From: Polynucleobacter sinensis
Lineage (GTDB): Bacteria > Pseudomonadota > Gammaproteobacteria > Burkholderiales > Burkholderiaceae
Assembly (NCBI RefSeq): GCF_001595985.1
Contig: NZ_LOJJ01000003.1
Coordinates: forward strand, 496,001 to 560,000
Reading direction: 5' to 3'
DNA: 64,000 nucleotides
The notes beneath the pieces are model-generated. The model was not told the DNA's origin. It was given only the letters and a program-made list of their open reading frames with translations, and ran no database searches. Within the stretch, counting starts at the first letter, position 1. The number at the start of each line of letters is the position of its first letter. Shown piece after piece: positions 9,471 through 17,999 of this stretch. Position numbers and translations under genes: made by a program.

Positions 9471-10475
9471 TTATTGCTCTAATTTTGCACCCGATCTATA
9501 AATGACTCTACCCCATTTATTGGCTTCCGATTGGATTAATTGCGTGAGTTCCTGCGGAGTGCCTGGCTTAGGTTCTAAACCGCTAGCCAGGAGTTTATTT
9601 CGCACTTCGGGCCGACTGAGTGCTTGGCGGGTTAAGGTATTCAAACGCTTTTGAAGATTAGGCGGCAAATTTGCAGGCGCCATTAACGAAAACCAGGAGG
9701 TTGCCTCAAAGCCTGGCAAACCCTGCTCAGCCAAAGTGGGGATTTCGGGAGCGGCAGGAGATCGCTTAAGTGTTGTGACACCTAATGCCTGTACCTCACC
9801 AGATTTAATCAGAGGTAGAGAAGATGATAGATTATCAAAGAGCATAGAAATCCGCCCGCTAATTAGATCTGGCAGTGATTGGGCTCTACCCTTGTAAGGA
9901 ATATGTCGTATTTCTACACCTGTCATCTCTTTAAATAATTCACCAGACATATGCAATGAAGTCCCCACTCCAGAGGATCCAAAGGTCAATTGATTGGGAT
10001 TGGCTTTTGCCAGCTCAATCAACTCATGCATATTCTTTACGCCTAGCTTTTTATTCACCACCAAAACATTCGGAGTGCTTGCCAGGAAACTAATCGGCGT
10101 GAAATCTTGAATCGGATGAAAGGACATCTTCTCGTACAAGGCGCCATTGATTGCATGAATACCTACCGTACCGATCAATAGCGTATAGCCATCTGGCTCG
10201 CTCTTAGCAACCAAGTCTGCGCCAATATTGCCACCATAACCAGGTCGATTTTCCACTAATATCGGCACACCTAAAGTCTGCTGCCAACTCTCAGCAAGCA
10301 CTCGTGCCAAGATATCTGGGGCGCCACCAGGGGTAAAAGTGACCACAATCCGAATCGCCTGCCTTGGCCACCCCTCACTGGACTTTAAAGAAGCATTCGT
10401 CTGAGCCTGGGCGCCAAAGACTAGGGTGGCAAGCAGGAATACCACCGCCTTCACCATCATTGATGCATTCTTCAT
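9471..10475 (-). CDS. Bug/TctC-family periplasmic substrate-binding protein
   Basis: A 334-residue protein with a signal peptide ending near AQA, then VTFTPGGAPDILAR, the family's first ligand-loop signature. Other family markers are ENRPGYGGNIGADLVAK and GTSLHMSGELF. Bug proteins bind carboxylates and similar anions in the periplasm. Some work with TctAB membrane proteins, but none is present here, so the ligand and partner are unknown. It follows dsbB on the same strand by 18 bases. Confidence 0.88.
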   Translation of the reverse strand: MKNASMMVKAVVFLLATLVFGAQAQTNASLKSSEGWPRQAIRIVVTFTPGGAPDILARVLAESWQQTLGVPILVENRPGYGGNIGADLVAKSEPDGYTLLIGTVGIHAINGALYEKMSFHPIQDFTPISFLASTPNVLVVNKKLGVKNMHELIELAKANPNQLTFGSSGVGTSLHMSGELFKEMTGVEIRHIPYKGRAQSLPDLISGRISMLFDNLSSSLPLIKSGEVQALGVTTLKRSPAAPEIPTLAEQGLPGFEATSWFSLMAPANLPPNLQKRLNTLTRQALSRPEVRNKLLASGLEPKPGTPQELTQLIQSEANKWGRVIYRSGAKLEQ

Positions 10476-10493
10476 AGGAAAAGTAATGGCAAA

Positions 10494-11057
10494 TTAAAAG
10501 CCGAAACGAGCGCGCAACCAAATCCAACCCTCATACTTCACAGGGTCGTCAGCGCAAGGGCCGATGCCACACTCTAAGAGTGTAGATAACAGGTTGGCAA
10601 AAACAAGTAGGATAAAAATAGCTACTAGAGAGTTTGAAAATAGAGAGCGGGAACGCACATCCCGATTAGGCAACATCAGCAATATAGCAAAGCCGGCTAA
10701 CAGACCAACATAGCCTACAAATGCCCAGGTGTAAAAATGCAATTCTAAAAATGTTGCGCCAAATCCTTTGTCGCCCGGCAGGATATGTAGCAGCACTTGA
10801 CGTAGTGAAACCATCATACCGACTAGGCCGCCAATAATGCCCCAGCCATAATGAGCGGAATGTGCCCCGCAACGAATGTTAAGTACTAGTGCAAAACCAA
10901 TGATGACAAAACCCATACGTTGCATTAAACACAGAGGGCAAGGTAGCTCACCAAAATACAACTGATCGATAAAGGCATAAGACAGCATGCCAACAATTGC
11001 CAAGAGAGCCAATTGATTGCCTAGTGCAGCTAGTGAAGGAAAAGAGTTTTTACTCAC
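10494..11057 (-). CDS. dsbB: Disulfide bond formation protein DsbB-like
   Basis: A 187-residue inner-membrane quinone-dependent thiol oxidase. The CPLC redox motif is at residues 40-43 in the first periplasmic loop. Unlike E. coli DsbB, the second large loop has no cysteine pair. Instead, five membrane segments can be drawn and CGIGPC (163-168) follows the fifth, which topology places in the periplasm. It starts with GTG at 11057, seven bases after the DUF5993 stop; no strong Shine-Dalgarno is visible, so coupling is likely. It should reoxidise a DsbA-like protein. Confidence 0.85.
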   Translation of the reverse strand: MSKNSFPSLAALGNQLALLAIVGMLSYAFIDQLYFGELPCPLCLMQRMGFVIIGFALVLNIRCGAHSAHYGWGIIGGLVGMMVSLRQVLLHILPGDKGFGATFLELHFYTWAFVGYVGLLAGFAILLMLPNRDVRSRSLFSNSLVAIFILLVFANLLSTLLECGIGPCADDPVKYEGWIWLRARFGF

Positions 11058-11063
11058 CGTTGC

Positions 11064-11222
11064 TCACAGACTAATGTTGAGATGAGTTGTGGCATGAATG
11101 CGGAACCAGAACATCAGAATTCCTACGGTAATGCCAAGCATCACCAAACCCGCTAAGCGCCTCTCAAACCAAACAAGGACGAGACCAATAAAGGCCGTCA
11201 GGAAAGGTAAAAACATATACAT
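11064..11222 (-). CDS. DUF5993-type small membrane protein
   Basis: A 52-residue protein read as MYMFLPFLTAFIGLVLVW, then the basic FERRLAG, then a second hydrophobic helix and a short polar tail. This two-helix pattern matches the DUF5993 family as I know it, whose genes often sit beside this type of dsbB. It is the first gene of the dsbB unit. Function is unknown; a role in DsbB assembly is inference from position only. Confidence 0.7.
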   Translation of the reverse strand: MYMFLPFLTAFIGLVLVWFERRLAGLVMLGITVGILMFWFRIHATTHLNISL

Positions 11223-11306
11223 ACAGGAATTCTATCCTAGGTTGAGCTAAGAACTAAAAACGGGGAATGAGAAGTGCTATGAAGACGCTTTTGTATAGAA
11301 TAAGGT

Positions 11307-12080
11307 ATGACATCTACCCCACCCAGCGTTGATCTCGCAATCGATGGAGCGCTTGCTCGTATTACCTTTAATAACCCAGCGGCACGCAATGCTTTGACTT
11401 GGCCAATGTATGAAGAGCTTCAAAGGATTTGCGACAACATTGCCAAAGATCCAGAGATTCGGGTAGCCATTCTCAGAGGTGCCGGCGATAAGGCGTTTGT
11501 ATCGGGGAGCGATATTCAGCAATTTGTTGATCTTCAAGAAAATGAAGCTTACGAAGTTGCCGTAGATGCTATCTTTCATTCGCTGCAACACTTACCCATT
11601 CCCACGATTGCACTCATCGAAGGGTTGGCAGTAGGTAGCGGACTATTGATTGCCACCGCTTGTGATTTTAGAATCGCTACTCCAGATGCCCGCTTTGGGA
11701 TCCCAGTAGCTCGCACTCTAGGCAACTGTTTATCGCCCAGCAATCTCTCCTGGATTGCGGCTCATCTTGGTGTACCCATGGTCAAACGGATGCTACTGAC
11801 CGCAGAACTTATTAAAGCTCCAGAATTACTTTCCAACTCCTACCTCTACAGTACGGCCCTACCTCAAGACATCCAACGTGATACAGAGGCATTAGCAATA
11901 AAGTTAGCAGCGCTCGCTCCAATCACACAGAAAGCGAGCAAAGTTACTTTAGCCCGCCTGATGGAAAGCAATCTTCCGGATTGCACAGAGTTAATGCGTG
12001 AGACTTATAACAGCGCTGACTTCAAAGAAGGAGTGAACGCCTTTCTTGAAGGACGTTCACCTCAATGGATTGGTAAGTGA
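11307..12080 (+). CDS. Enoyl-CoA hydratase/isomerase-family protein with altered active site
   Basis: A 257-residue crotonase-fold protein. The oxyanion-hole region FVSGSDIQQF and EGLAVGSGLLIA is recognisable. Where mitochondrial crotonase has its two catalytic glutamates (QPEILLG and AMEMVLTG), this protein reads IPVARTLG and VKRMLLTA, so both acidic residues are replaced. A simple hydratase activity is therefore doubtful. Related crotonase-fold enzymes act as isomerases, thioesterases or decarboxylases on CoA esters. It is a single gene between divergent and convergent neighbours. Confidence 0.8.
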   Translation: MTSTPPSVDLAIDGALARITFNNPAARNALTWPMYEELQRICDNIAKDPEIRVAILRGAGDKAFVSGSDIQQFVDLQENEAYEVAVDAIFHSLQHLPIPTIALIEGLAVGSGLLIATACDFRIATPDARFGIPVARTLGNCLSPSNLSWIAAHLGVPMVKRMLLTAELIKAPELLSNSYLYSTALPQDIQRDTEALAIKLAALAPITQKASKVTLARLMESNLPDCTELMRETYNSADFKEGVNAFLEGRSPQWIGK

Positions 12081-12109
12081 ATCTAGTGAACCGCCAGATA
12101 AGATCAAAC

Positions 12110-12802
12110 TCAGACAATCTTGACCTTAAGCGGAGTCAGCCCCTCAACACTGCCCTCAAGTACATCACCCTTTTTCACAGGGCCAACCCCTGCAGGGGTG
12201 CCTGACATAATCAAATCACCTGGCTCAAGCGTAAATAATGTGGAGAGATAGGCGATAGTATCGGGAATATTCCAGATCAACTGGTTTAAGTCACCCTCTT
12301 GACGAACTTCACCATTCACTAAGAGGACAACTTTGCCTTTATTGGGGTGGCCACACTGAGCGGCAGGAGTAATTGCAGCACAAGGAGCGGACTGATCAAA
12401 AGCCTTTCCTGTATCCCAAGGTCGACCCATCTTTTTCGCCTCACCCTGCAAATCACGGCGAGTCATATCTAAACCAACGCCGTATCCATAAACATGCTCA
12501 AGCGCTTTGTTGGAAGGAATATTAGCTCCGCCTTTACCAATCGCAACCACCATCTCAATCTCATGATGCACATCATTCGACAGGCTTGGGTACTTCATAT
12601 CTTTACCATCAGTAACAATTGAATTTGCTGGCTTCATAAAGAAAAACGGCGGCTCACGATCTGGATCATGGCCCATTTCACGAGCATGATCCGCATAATT
12701 TCGTCCGACACAATAAATACGATTAACAGCAAAACGACGGGAGTCACCAACCACGGGAAGAGAAGAAATTACTGGGGGATCAATAACAAATGTAGCGCTC
12801 AT
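12110..12802 (-). CDS. Fumarylacetoacetase-family hydrolase, fumarylpyruvate hydrolase-like
   Basis: A 230-residue FAH-family protein. [15 protein letters not shown] near residue 30, the PPFFFMKPA loop and the metal ligands in [14 protein letters not shown] are the usual family signatures, with SGTPAGVGP near the C-terminus. These Mg/Mn-dependent enzymes cleave C-C bonds of oxo-acids; the N-terminus most resembles fumarylpyruvate or acylpyruvate hydrolases. The substrate is not proven. It lies 68 bases after the SemiSWEET gene and may be the last gene of that unit. Confidence 0.85.
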   Translation of the reverse strand: MSATFVIDPPVISSLPVVGDSRRFAVNRIYCVGRNYADHAREMGHDPDREPPFFFMKPANSIVTDGKDMKYPSLSNDVHHEIEMVVAIGKGGANIPSNKALEHVYGYGVGLDMTRRDLQGEAKKMGRPWDTGKAFDQSAPCAAITPAAQCGHPNKGKVVLLVNGEVRQEGDLNQLIWNIPDTIAYLSTLFTLEPGDLIMSGTPAGVGPVKKGDVLEGSVEGLTPLKVKIV

Positions 12803-12870
12803 GACTGCCTTTCTGAATGAGTTTTTATGGTTTCTACTGGTGTGAACAATATTGTCGAATGATTATGACA

Positions 12871-13182
12871 TCACTTTTGATAGGGCTTGACTATGCTGGC
12901 GCGACTAGCCTGTAACTTCAAGATCAAGATACTCAGAGCCAGCGCAAAGGTCAGCGCATTGGCCAATATCAGAGGCCATTTCTCAATGATCAATCCATAG
13001 ATCAACCATAAGCCAACGCCTAAGGTAAAGAGGCTATACATCCCCGCGGAGATACCAGATAAGTCACGCGTGCGCCATGACTGAATCGCTTGAGGCAGGA
13101 AGGCAATGGTCGTTAAAAAAGCAGCGCAATAACCAATAATCTCAATGTGATGAGGTTGCAGAGTCATCAGAGATAGCTGCAT
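12871..13182 (-). CDS. SemiSWEET-type sugar transporter (PQ-loop)
   Basis: A 103-residue protein with three membrane helices. It carries the PQ motif in TTIAFLPQAIQSWRT and a C-terminal helix with the conserved Asn (LANALTFALAL). Bacterial SemiSWEETs dimerise to move sugars passively. The ATG immediately follows the cytochrome c stop codon; a second ATG five codons inside has no better ribosome site. The substrate is unknown. Confidence 0.8.
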   Translation of the reverse strand: MQLSLMTLQPHHIEIIGYCAAFLTTIAFLPQAIQSWRTRDLSGISAGMYSLFTLGVGLWLIYGLIIEKWPLILANALTFALALSILILKLQASRASIVKPYQK

Positions 13183-13575
13183 TTATTGCTTTTTATTTAA
13201 TCCCGCTTTACGAGCTTCAATTTCCTTATTGATAGCAGCAAGAGTTTTTGCATCTGGAGATTTCCAGTTACCACCTGCTTGATTAGCCATATAGACCACA
13301 GCATCTGAAAATGTTTCTATGGTCATATTGGGGTTACCGCCTTTAGCAGGCATTCCTCTTACGCCAACATAAGCATGCGCTGTTAAGGTAACCTGACCTT
13401 CGGCAATGAGTGGCGCCCACTTGGCTTTATCACCAAATTTCGGGGCATTTAAAACACCAGTTCCGTGGCAAGCAGCGCAGACTTGCTTATAAGTATTTTC
13501 ACCGGACTGAGCAAAAACAGTAGCGCCAAAGCTTAAGCCAACCATCAAGAGGAGTGGGTGTAACGGTAATGTCAT
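13183..13575 (-). CDS. Secreted monohaem cytochrome c5-like
   Basis: A 130-residue protein with a signal peptide ending at about VFAQ (22-23) and one haem motif CAACH near residue 35. A methionine-containing segment (GVRGMPAKGG) supplies the likely axial ligand, as in cytochrome c5/c555 proteins. It is a periplasmic electron carrier. It lies 64 bases downstream of feoB on the same strand, so it may be partly co-transcribed with iron uptake genes. The redox partner is unknown. Confidence 0.87.
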   Translation of the reverse strand: MTLPLHPLLLMVGLSFGATVFAQSGENTYKQVCAACHGTGVLNAPKFGDKAKWAPLIAEGQVTLTAHAYVGVRGMPAKGGNPNMTIETFSDAVVYMANQAGGNWKSPDAKTLAAINKEIEARKAGLNKKQ

Positions 13576-13639
13576 AGATGCACCATTTAGAGATAAGTTA
13601 GCGATTCTAATAATTTATCTCAAATTTCAAATGCATGCT

Positions 13640-15553
13640 CTAGTTCAAGCCAAAGAAGTTAGCTACGCTATAAGTAATAAAGGCAGCCAAGTAGGCCAGC
13701 CCAAAGAGGTAGCTCAGCATGACGATCGGGATCTTCCAACCACCGGTCTCCCTCTTCACCGCGGCTATGGTAGATAAACACTGCGGAGCGAAAACAAACC
13801 AGGCTAACAGGGATAGCGCTGTTGCTAGACTCCAGCCCTGAGAAATCAAGGGAACTAAGGCATCGGCAGCATCGGCACCTGAGCTGGATAAGGCATATAC
13901 CGTAGCCAAAGAGCTCACCACCACCTCACGGGCAGCCATGCCGGGCACCAAGGCAATACTAATTTGCCAATTAAACCCAATAGGCTCAAACACTACTGCT
14001 AATGCTTGCCCCATCATTCCCGCAATACTGTATTGGATTGGGGCGCCCGTAGCGTTTTCGGGGGGTAGCGGAAAACTAGATAAGGCCCAAAGGCAAACCG
14101 TCATGATCAGAATAATGCCGCCCACTCTACGCAAAAATATCTCTGCTCTTTGCCATAAACCAATCGCGAGATTGCCTAGACGCGGCAAATGATAGCTTGG
14201 CAACTCCATCATTAATGCATTGAGCTGAAATTTTTCAGTAGTAAAACGCTTTAATACCCAGGCAACCATCATCGCTCCGAATATGCCAGCGAAATAGAGT
14301 GAGAAAAGGACTAGGCCCTGTAAATCCAAACCAGCCCATAACTTGCGCTCTGGAATGAAAGCCGATATGAGTAATGCATACACCGGCAAACGAGCAGAGC
14401 AAGTCATCATGGGCGCAATCAGGATCGTCACCAAACGATCACGCGAATTGGAAATGCTTCGGGTCGCCATGATTCCAGGAATGGCACAGGCAAAGCTAGA
14501 CAACAAGGGAATGAAAGACCTTCCGGAGAGCCCCACCCTACCCATTAAGCGGTCCAACAAATAAGCAGCACGTGGTAAATACCCCGACTCCTCCAAAATC
14601 AAAATAAAGAAATACAAAATCAAAATCTGGGGTAAGAAAATCAATACGCCGCCCGCGCCAGCCAACACGCCATTCACCAATAGGCTGCGGAACCAGTTAT
14701 TCGGCAAAAACTCTACCAACAAAGCACCAAGCCAATCAACACCGGCTTCGATAGCTTCCATTGGTAAGGTAGCCCAACTAAATACCGCTTGAAAAATAAA
14801 GAATAGAACAAACGCAAGAATCATTAAGCCAAATACGGGGTGTAGCAATACGCTATCAAGGCGATCACTCAAGCGATCGGGAACAATTTGGTCTAAACCG
14901 AGATTTTGCAAAATCCTCTGTACTTGAATATTGTCAGACTCGGTATGAGCGGAATGATCTACGGAGGTCTCGATACCTTCATCAACTTCGCTAGTGCGAA
15001 AGGCTGTTAGATTTTTCCAATCCAACTGATTAAGAAAATGTTTTAGATCATCAGCACCATCAGACTGGATACCAACAGTAGTAACCACCGGCAAGCCCAG
15101 CTCCTGCGACAGGCCTTTAGCATCAACCGCAAGCCCTTGTCGCTTAGCGACATCCACCATATTGAGGACGACGATACACGGCAATCCCAGCCGTTTGGCA
15201 GCCAACACCAAACGGAGATTACGCCTGAGATTCATAGCGTTGAGAACGCATAAAACCAAATCGGGACGCTTCTCACCCGCAGCATTGCCATGCAAAACAT
15301 TGCAAGTGACTCGCTCATCCAAAGATCGTGGGTAAAGACTATAAGCACCAGGTAAATCTAAAATCCTCAGGACCTTTCCTGAATCCAGGTTGAGTCGACC
15401 CTCTTTTCTCTCTACGGTAACGCCTGAGTAGTTAGCAACCTTTTGACGGCTGCCAGTCAGTAAATTAAATAAAGCGGTTTTTCCGCAATTTGGATTGCCC
15501 AATAAGGCAACCAGCGGCTCGCTAGGGAAAAAATGAATCTGGGATTCTGTCAT
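13640..15553 (-). CDS. feoB: Ferrous iron transporter B
   Basis: A 637-residue protein. The N-terminal GTPase domain has G1 GNPNCGKT (19-26), G3 DLPG (66-69) and G4 NMVD (131-134). After a linker of about 40 acidic residues come the Gate-type membrane segments, including the cysteine-containing SSFACAIPGIMATR and APMMTCSARLPVY. It imports Fe(II) across the inner membrane. It is slightly shorter than E. coli FeoB (773). It follows feoA by two bases. No feoC is present. Confidence 0.96.
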   Translation of the reverse strand: MTESQIHFFPSEPLVALLGNPNCGKTALFNLLTGSRQKVANYSGVTVERKEGRLNLDSGKVLRILDLPGAYSLYPRSLDERVTCNVLHGNAAGEKRPDLVLCVLNAMNLRRNLRLVLAAKRLGLPCIVVLNMVDVAKRQGLAVDAKGLSQELGLPVVTTVGIQSDGADDLKHFLNQLDWKNLTAFRTSEVDEGIETSVDHSAHTESDNIQVQRILQNLGLDQIVPDRLSDRLDSVLLHPVFGLMILAFVLFFIFQAVFSWATLPMEAIEAGVDWLGALLVEFLPNNWFRSLLVNGVLAGAGGVLIFLPQILILYFFILILEESGYLPRAAYLLDRLMGRVGLSGRSFIPLLSSFACAIPGIMATRSISNSRDRLVTILIAPMMTCSARLPVYALLISAFIPERKLWAGLDLQGLVLFSLYFAGIFGAMMVAWVLKRFTTEKFQLNALMMELPSYHLPRLGNLAIGLWQRAEIFLRRVGGIILIMTVCLWALSSFPLPPENATGAPIQYSIAGMMGQALAVVFEPIGFNWQISIALVPGMAAREVVVSSLATVYALSSSGADAADALVPLISQGWSLATALSLLAWFVFAPQCLSTIAAVKRETGGWKIPIVMLSYLFGLAYLAAFITYSVANFFGLN

Positions 15554-15555
15554 GC

Positions 15556-15795
15556 TTAGAGCACCTCCACCTCAACTAGGCGGGCTTCAGACTCTCGCAA
15601 GGCAAATGTTGAAGATCCAATCCTGACTAAGATGGGACCCAAGCCTAAAAATCCTTTCCGCAGAACTTCGACCTGCTCCCCAGGGAGAAATCCAATATCT
15701 TCAAGCTGACCACGCATGTCTGCGCTTTCGCCAGATGGACTCATAATCCGTGTAACGCGACCTCTTACACCTGGGGCGATGTCTTCAAGATTCAT
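15556..15795 (-). CDS. feoA: Ferrous iron transport protein A
   Basis: A 79-residue SH3-like FeoA, the standard length. It has the family pattern RGQLEDIGFLPGEQVEVL followed by GPILVRIGSSTFALRE. It is a small cytoplasmic partner needed for full FeoB function. It is the first gene of feoAB and is preceded by a Fur-like box. Confidence 0.93.
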   Translation of the reverse strand: MNLEDIAPGVRGRVTRIMSPSGESADMRGQLEDIGFLPGEQVEVLRKGFLGLGPILVRIGSSTFALRESEARLVEVEVL

Positions 15796-15840
15796 GGATT
15801 AGGGTTATTGGAAAGGGCGGGAAATAGACTGTATTGGCTC

Positions 15841-15874
15841 ATTATATCCCCACTTGAGAATGACTATCATTTCC
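15841..15874 (-). promoter_or_regulatory. Fur box and -10 element upstream of feoA
   Basis: The 19 bases at 15856-15874 match the Fur consensus GATAATGATAATCATTATC at 14 positions when read on the + strand. A TATAAT -10 hexamer for feoA lies at 15841-15846 on the minus strand. The box overlaps the expected -35 zone, which fits repression by Fe-Fur. No good -35 hexamer is visible. The gene context (feoAB) makes this convincing, although no binding is shown. Confidence 0.75.
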
Positions 15875-15953
15875 TAAAATGAAGGGATCAAACTACATCA
15901 TGAGGGCTTAGGCACCTGCCCACTTTGATGTATCACAAAAGAAAGGCCGGTTT

Positions 15954-16979
15954 TTAGAGCCAGCCAGCAATTTGCTTATTTAGGCCAACCGATTTATACC
16001 CAGGGGTCGCGTTTGATAATGCCCGGATCTTGCGGATCAATTTAGCAATCTCGCGATCAGCACTCAACTCCTCACTCATGGTTAGAAAAAATATTTCGTC
16101 TTTTAGCCAAATAAAGTCGAGGCCATTTTCAATTGCAACGCTTTTAACGCCCATACCCACGTCAGCCTTTTTAGCCAATATGGCTGTCGCAATCGCCGAG
16201 TGCGTGAACTCTTCATTCTCATACCCCCGAATTCCCTTCGAATCCAAGCCCTCTTTACTTAAAATCGTATCGAGCAATAAGCGAGTTCCCGAACCTTTTT
16301 GTCGGTTGATAAAGCGAAGCTTTGGCCGTAGCAAATCTTTAGCGCAAGTAATGTTCAGTGGATTGCCCTTTGCTACGAAAAATCCTTGTATACGCCTCAT
16401 TACCGGAAATATCTGCATTCCCTCTTTTTCTAGGCGTCGAGCGATGACTTGAGAGCTCTTGGGATCTGATACATGAAATCCAGCAATATCCACTTCATAA
16501 TTGAGCAGGCGCTCTAAGGCCTCACCAGAACCAGCGGTGATCAGCTCAAAGCCACCAATATCTAGCACTGCTTTTTGAATAACGGGATCGCTACTGCTTG
16601 CAAAACGCCATTGTTTTTTAGCCTTCACCCGGAACTGCGCAAACCCATCCTCAAGGTGCAAAAGACTACTTTGACCTAAGCGCAACGTCTTTTGATCAAA
16701 GTCATCGGTAAATTGCATCAAGTAATAAGCATATTCAGATAGCTGCGAGCCATGACCCCTCACGCGATCGATTAACTTAAAACCCAGTGCTTTTTCGACA
16801 TCGTTCAGCTTTTGCCAAACATTGCGATAGGACAGCCCCATCTTCTTGCACGCGGACATCAAGGTCTTGCCGTGATCAATATCCTTTAGGAGAGCAGTCA
16901 ACCACACTAGATCAACAACAGTTGGATCTTTGGCATTTTTATTGCCAAAAACTAAGGTAGGCCGAATCTGGATTCTCAT
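15954..16979 (-). CDS. ModE-type HTH regulator with periplasmic-binding-protein-like domain
   Basis: A 341-residue regulator. Residues about 20-95 form a winged helix of the ModE/LysR type (ACKKMGLSYRNVWQKLNDVE). Residues about 130-330 form a PBP-like ligand domain with QKGSGTRLLLD and GVKSVAIENGLDF, as in regulators where a binding-protein fold replaces the Mop domain. It is divergent from tupA with a 74-bp shared control region. By context it probably senses tungstate or molybdate; this is inference. No clear Shine-Dalgarno precedes the ATG. Confidence 0.8.
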   Translation of the reverse strand: MRIQIRPTLVFGNKNAKDPTVVDLVWLTALLKDIDHGKTLMSACKKMGLSYRNVWQKLNDVEKALGFKLIDRVRGHGSQLSEYAYYLMQFTDDFDQKTLRLGQSSLLHLEDGFAQFRVKAKKQWRFASSSDPVIQKAVLDIGGFELITAGSGEALERLLNYEVDIAGFHVSDPKSSQVIARRLEKEGMQIFPVMRRIQGFFVAKGNPLNITCAKDLLRPKLRFINRQKGSGTRLLLDTILSKEGLDSKGIRGYENEEFTHSAIATAILAKKADVGMGVKSVAIENGLDFIWLKDEIFFLTMSEELSADREIAKLIRKIRALSNATPGYKSVGLNKQIAGWL

Positions 16980-17006
16980 ATGTAATTTTTTGCATATTGA
17001 TGTTTT

Positions 17007-17025
17007 GTAATATGACTGATATTAC
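17007..17025 (+). promoter_or_regulatory. Palindromic candidate operator between regulator and tupA
   Basis: A perfect 7-bp inverted repeat, GTAATAT-gactg-ATATTAC, centred about 38 bases upstream of the tupA ATG and in the shared control region of the divergent ModE-type regulator. Its AT-rich two-arm form is like ModE sites but is not the E. coli consensus. It is the best candidate for the regulator's own site. Confidence 0.55.
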
Positions 17026-17053
17026 CCGAACCCACTCAAGGATACGAAACCAC

Positions 17054-17878
17054 ATGAAATTGATACTCAATCGAATTCTGACTTCTGCCATTACGGCATT
17101 AATGTTGATCGGAACGCCAGTACTCGCACAAGAAAAAAGTATCATCCTCTCCTCTACCACTTCTACGGAGCAATCTGGATTATTTGGATTCATACTACCT
17201 ATCTTCAAAATGAAAACGGGCATTGATGTCAAAGTAGTTGCCGTAGGAACTGGTCAGGCATTGGATATTGGCCGTCGCGGTGACGCAGATGTCGTATTCG
17301 TCCACGACAAACCCGCTGAAGAGAAGTTTGTCAGCGAGGGCTATTCAACTAAACGTAATGAAGTGATGTACAACGATTTTGTACTCATTGGACCTAAAGC
17401 AGATCCAGCAAAAATTGCTGGTGGGAAAGATATCAAACTGGCATTTCAGAAAATTGCCAGCTCTCAGGCTCCATTTGTTTCTCGTGGTGACAAGAGTGGC
17501 ACCCATGCAGCGGAGCTGCGCTACTGGAAGGATGCCGGTGTAGCTGTTGCCCCAGGTATGGCTTGGTATAAAGAAACTGGCTCTGGAATGGGTCCCGCCC
17601 TAAATACCGCATCTGCGATGAATGGCTATATCCTCGCTGATCGCGCAACTTGGCTAAGCTTTAAGAATCGTGGTGACCTCGCTATTTTGGTTCAGGGTGA
17701 CCCAAAATTATTTAATCAATATGGCGTCATGCTCGTAAATCCAGCCAAATTTCCACATGTGAAAAAAGCAGAAGGACAAGCATTTATTGATTGGATTCTT
17801 TCCAAAAATGGTCAAGACGTCATTGCTAGCTATCAAATTGGTGGCGAGCAACTCTTCTTTCCGAATGCGAAGAAATAA
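17054..17878 (+). CDS. tupA: Tungstate ABC transporter substrate-binding protein
   Basis: The start at 17054 gives a clean signal peptide (MKLILNRILTSAITALM, ending near VLAQ at 26); the frame extends 19 codons further upstream without a signal-like start. The mature N-terminus SSTTSTEQSGL and the GDADVVFVHD and FVSRGDKSGTH segments are TupA family hallmarks. It binds oxyanions, classically tungstate, in the periplasm. The matching permease and ATPase genes are not adjacent; tupB and tupC-like genes lie at 53.7-55.1 kb. Confidence 0.85.
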   Translation: MKLILNRILTSAITALMLIGTPVLAQEKSIILSSTTSTEQSGLFGFILPIFKMKTGIDVKVVAVGTGQALDIGRRGDADVVFVHDKPAEEKFVSEGYSTKRNEVMYNDFVLIGPKADPAKIAGGKDIKLAFQKIASSQAPFVSRGDKSGTHAAELRYWKDAGVAVAPGMAWYKETGSGMGPALNTASAMNGYILADRATWLSFKNRGDLAILVQGDPKLFNQYGVMLVNPAKFPHVKKAEGQAFIDWILSKNGQDVIASYQIGGEQLFFPNAKK

Positions 17879-17930
17879 GAATATGTAGGCAGCATATTTT
17901 TCATCGCTGATATTGAAAAATACTCAAAAG

Positions 17931-17960
17931 AAAAAGGCCTGCAATGCAGGCCTTTTTATT
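17931..17960 (+). terminator. Bidirectional rho-independent terminator
   Basis: A 12-bp perfect stem AAAAAGGCCTGC/GCAGGCCTTTTT (17931-17942 and 17946-17957) with loop AAT. It lies between the convergent tupA and the 18-kb minus-strand gene and can end both. Confidence 0.93.
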
Positions 17961-17999
17961 GACTACTTCAGTATGAAACCATGCACTATGGTTTAACGC

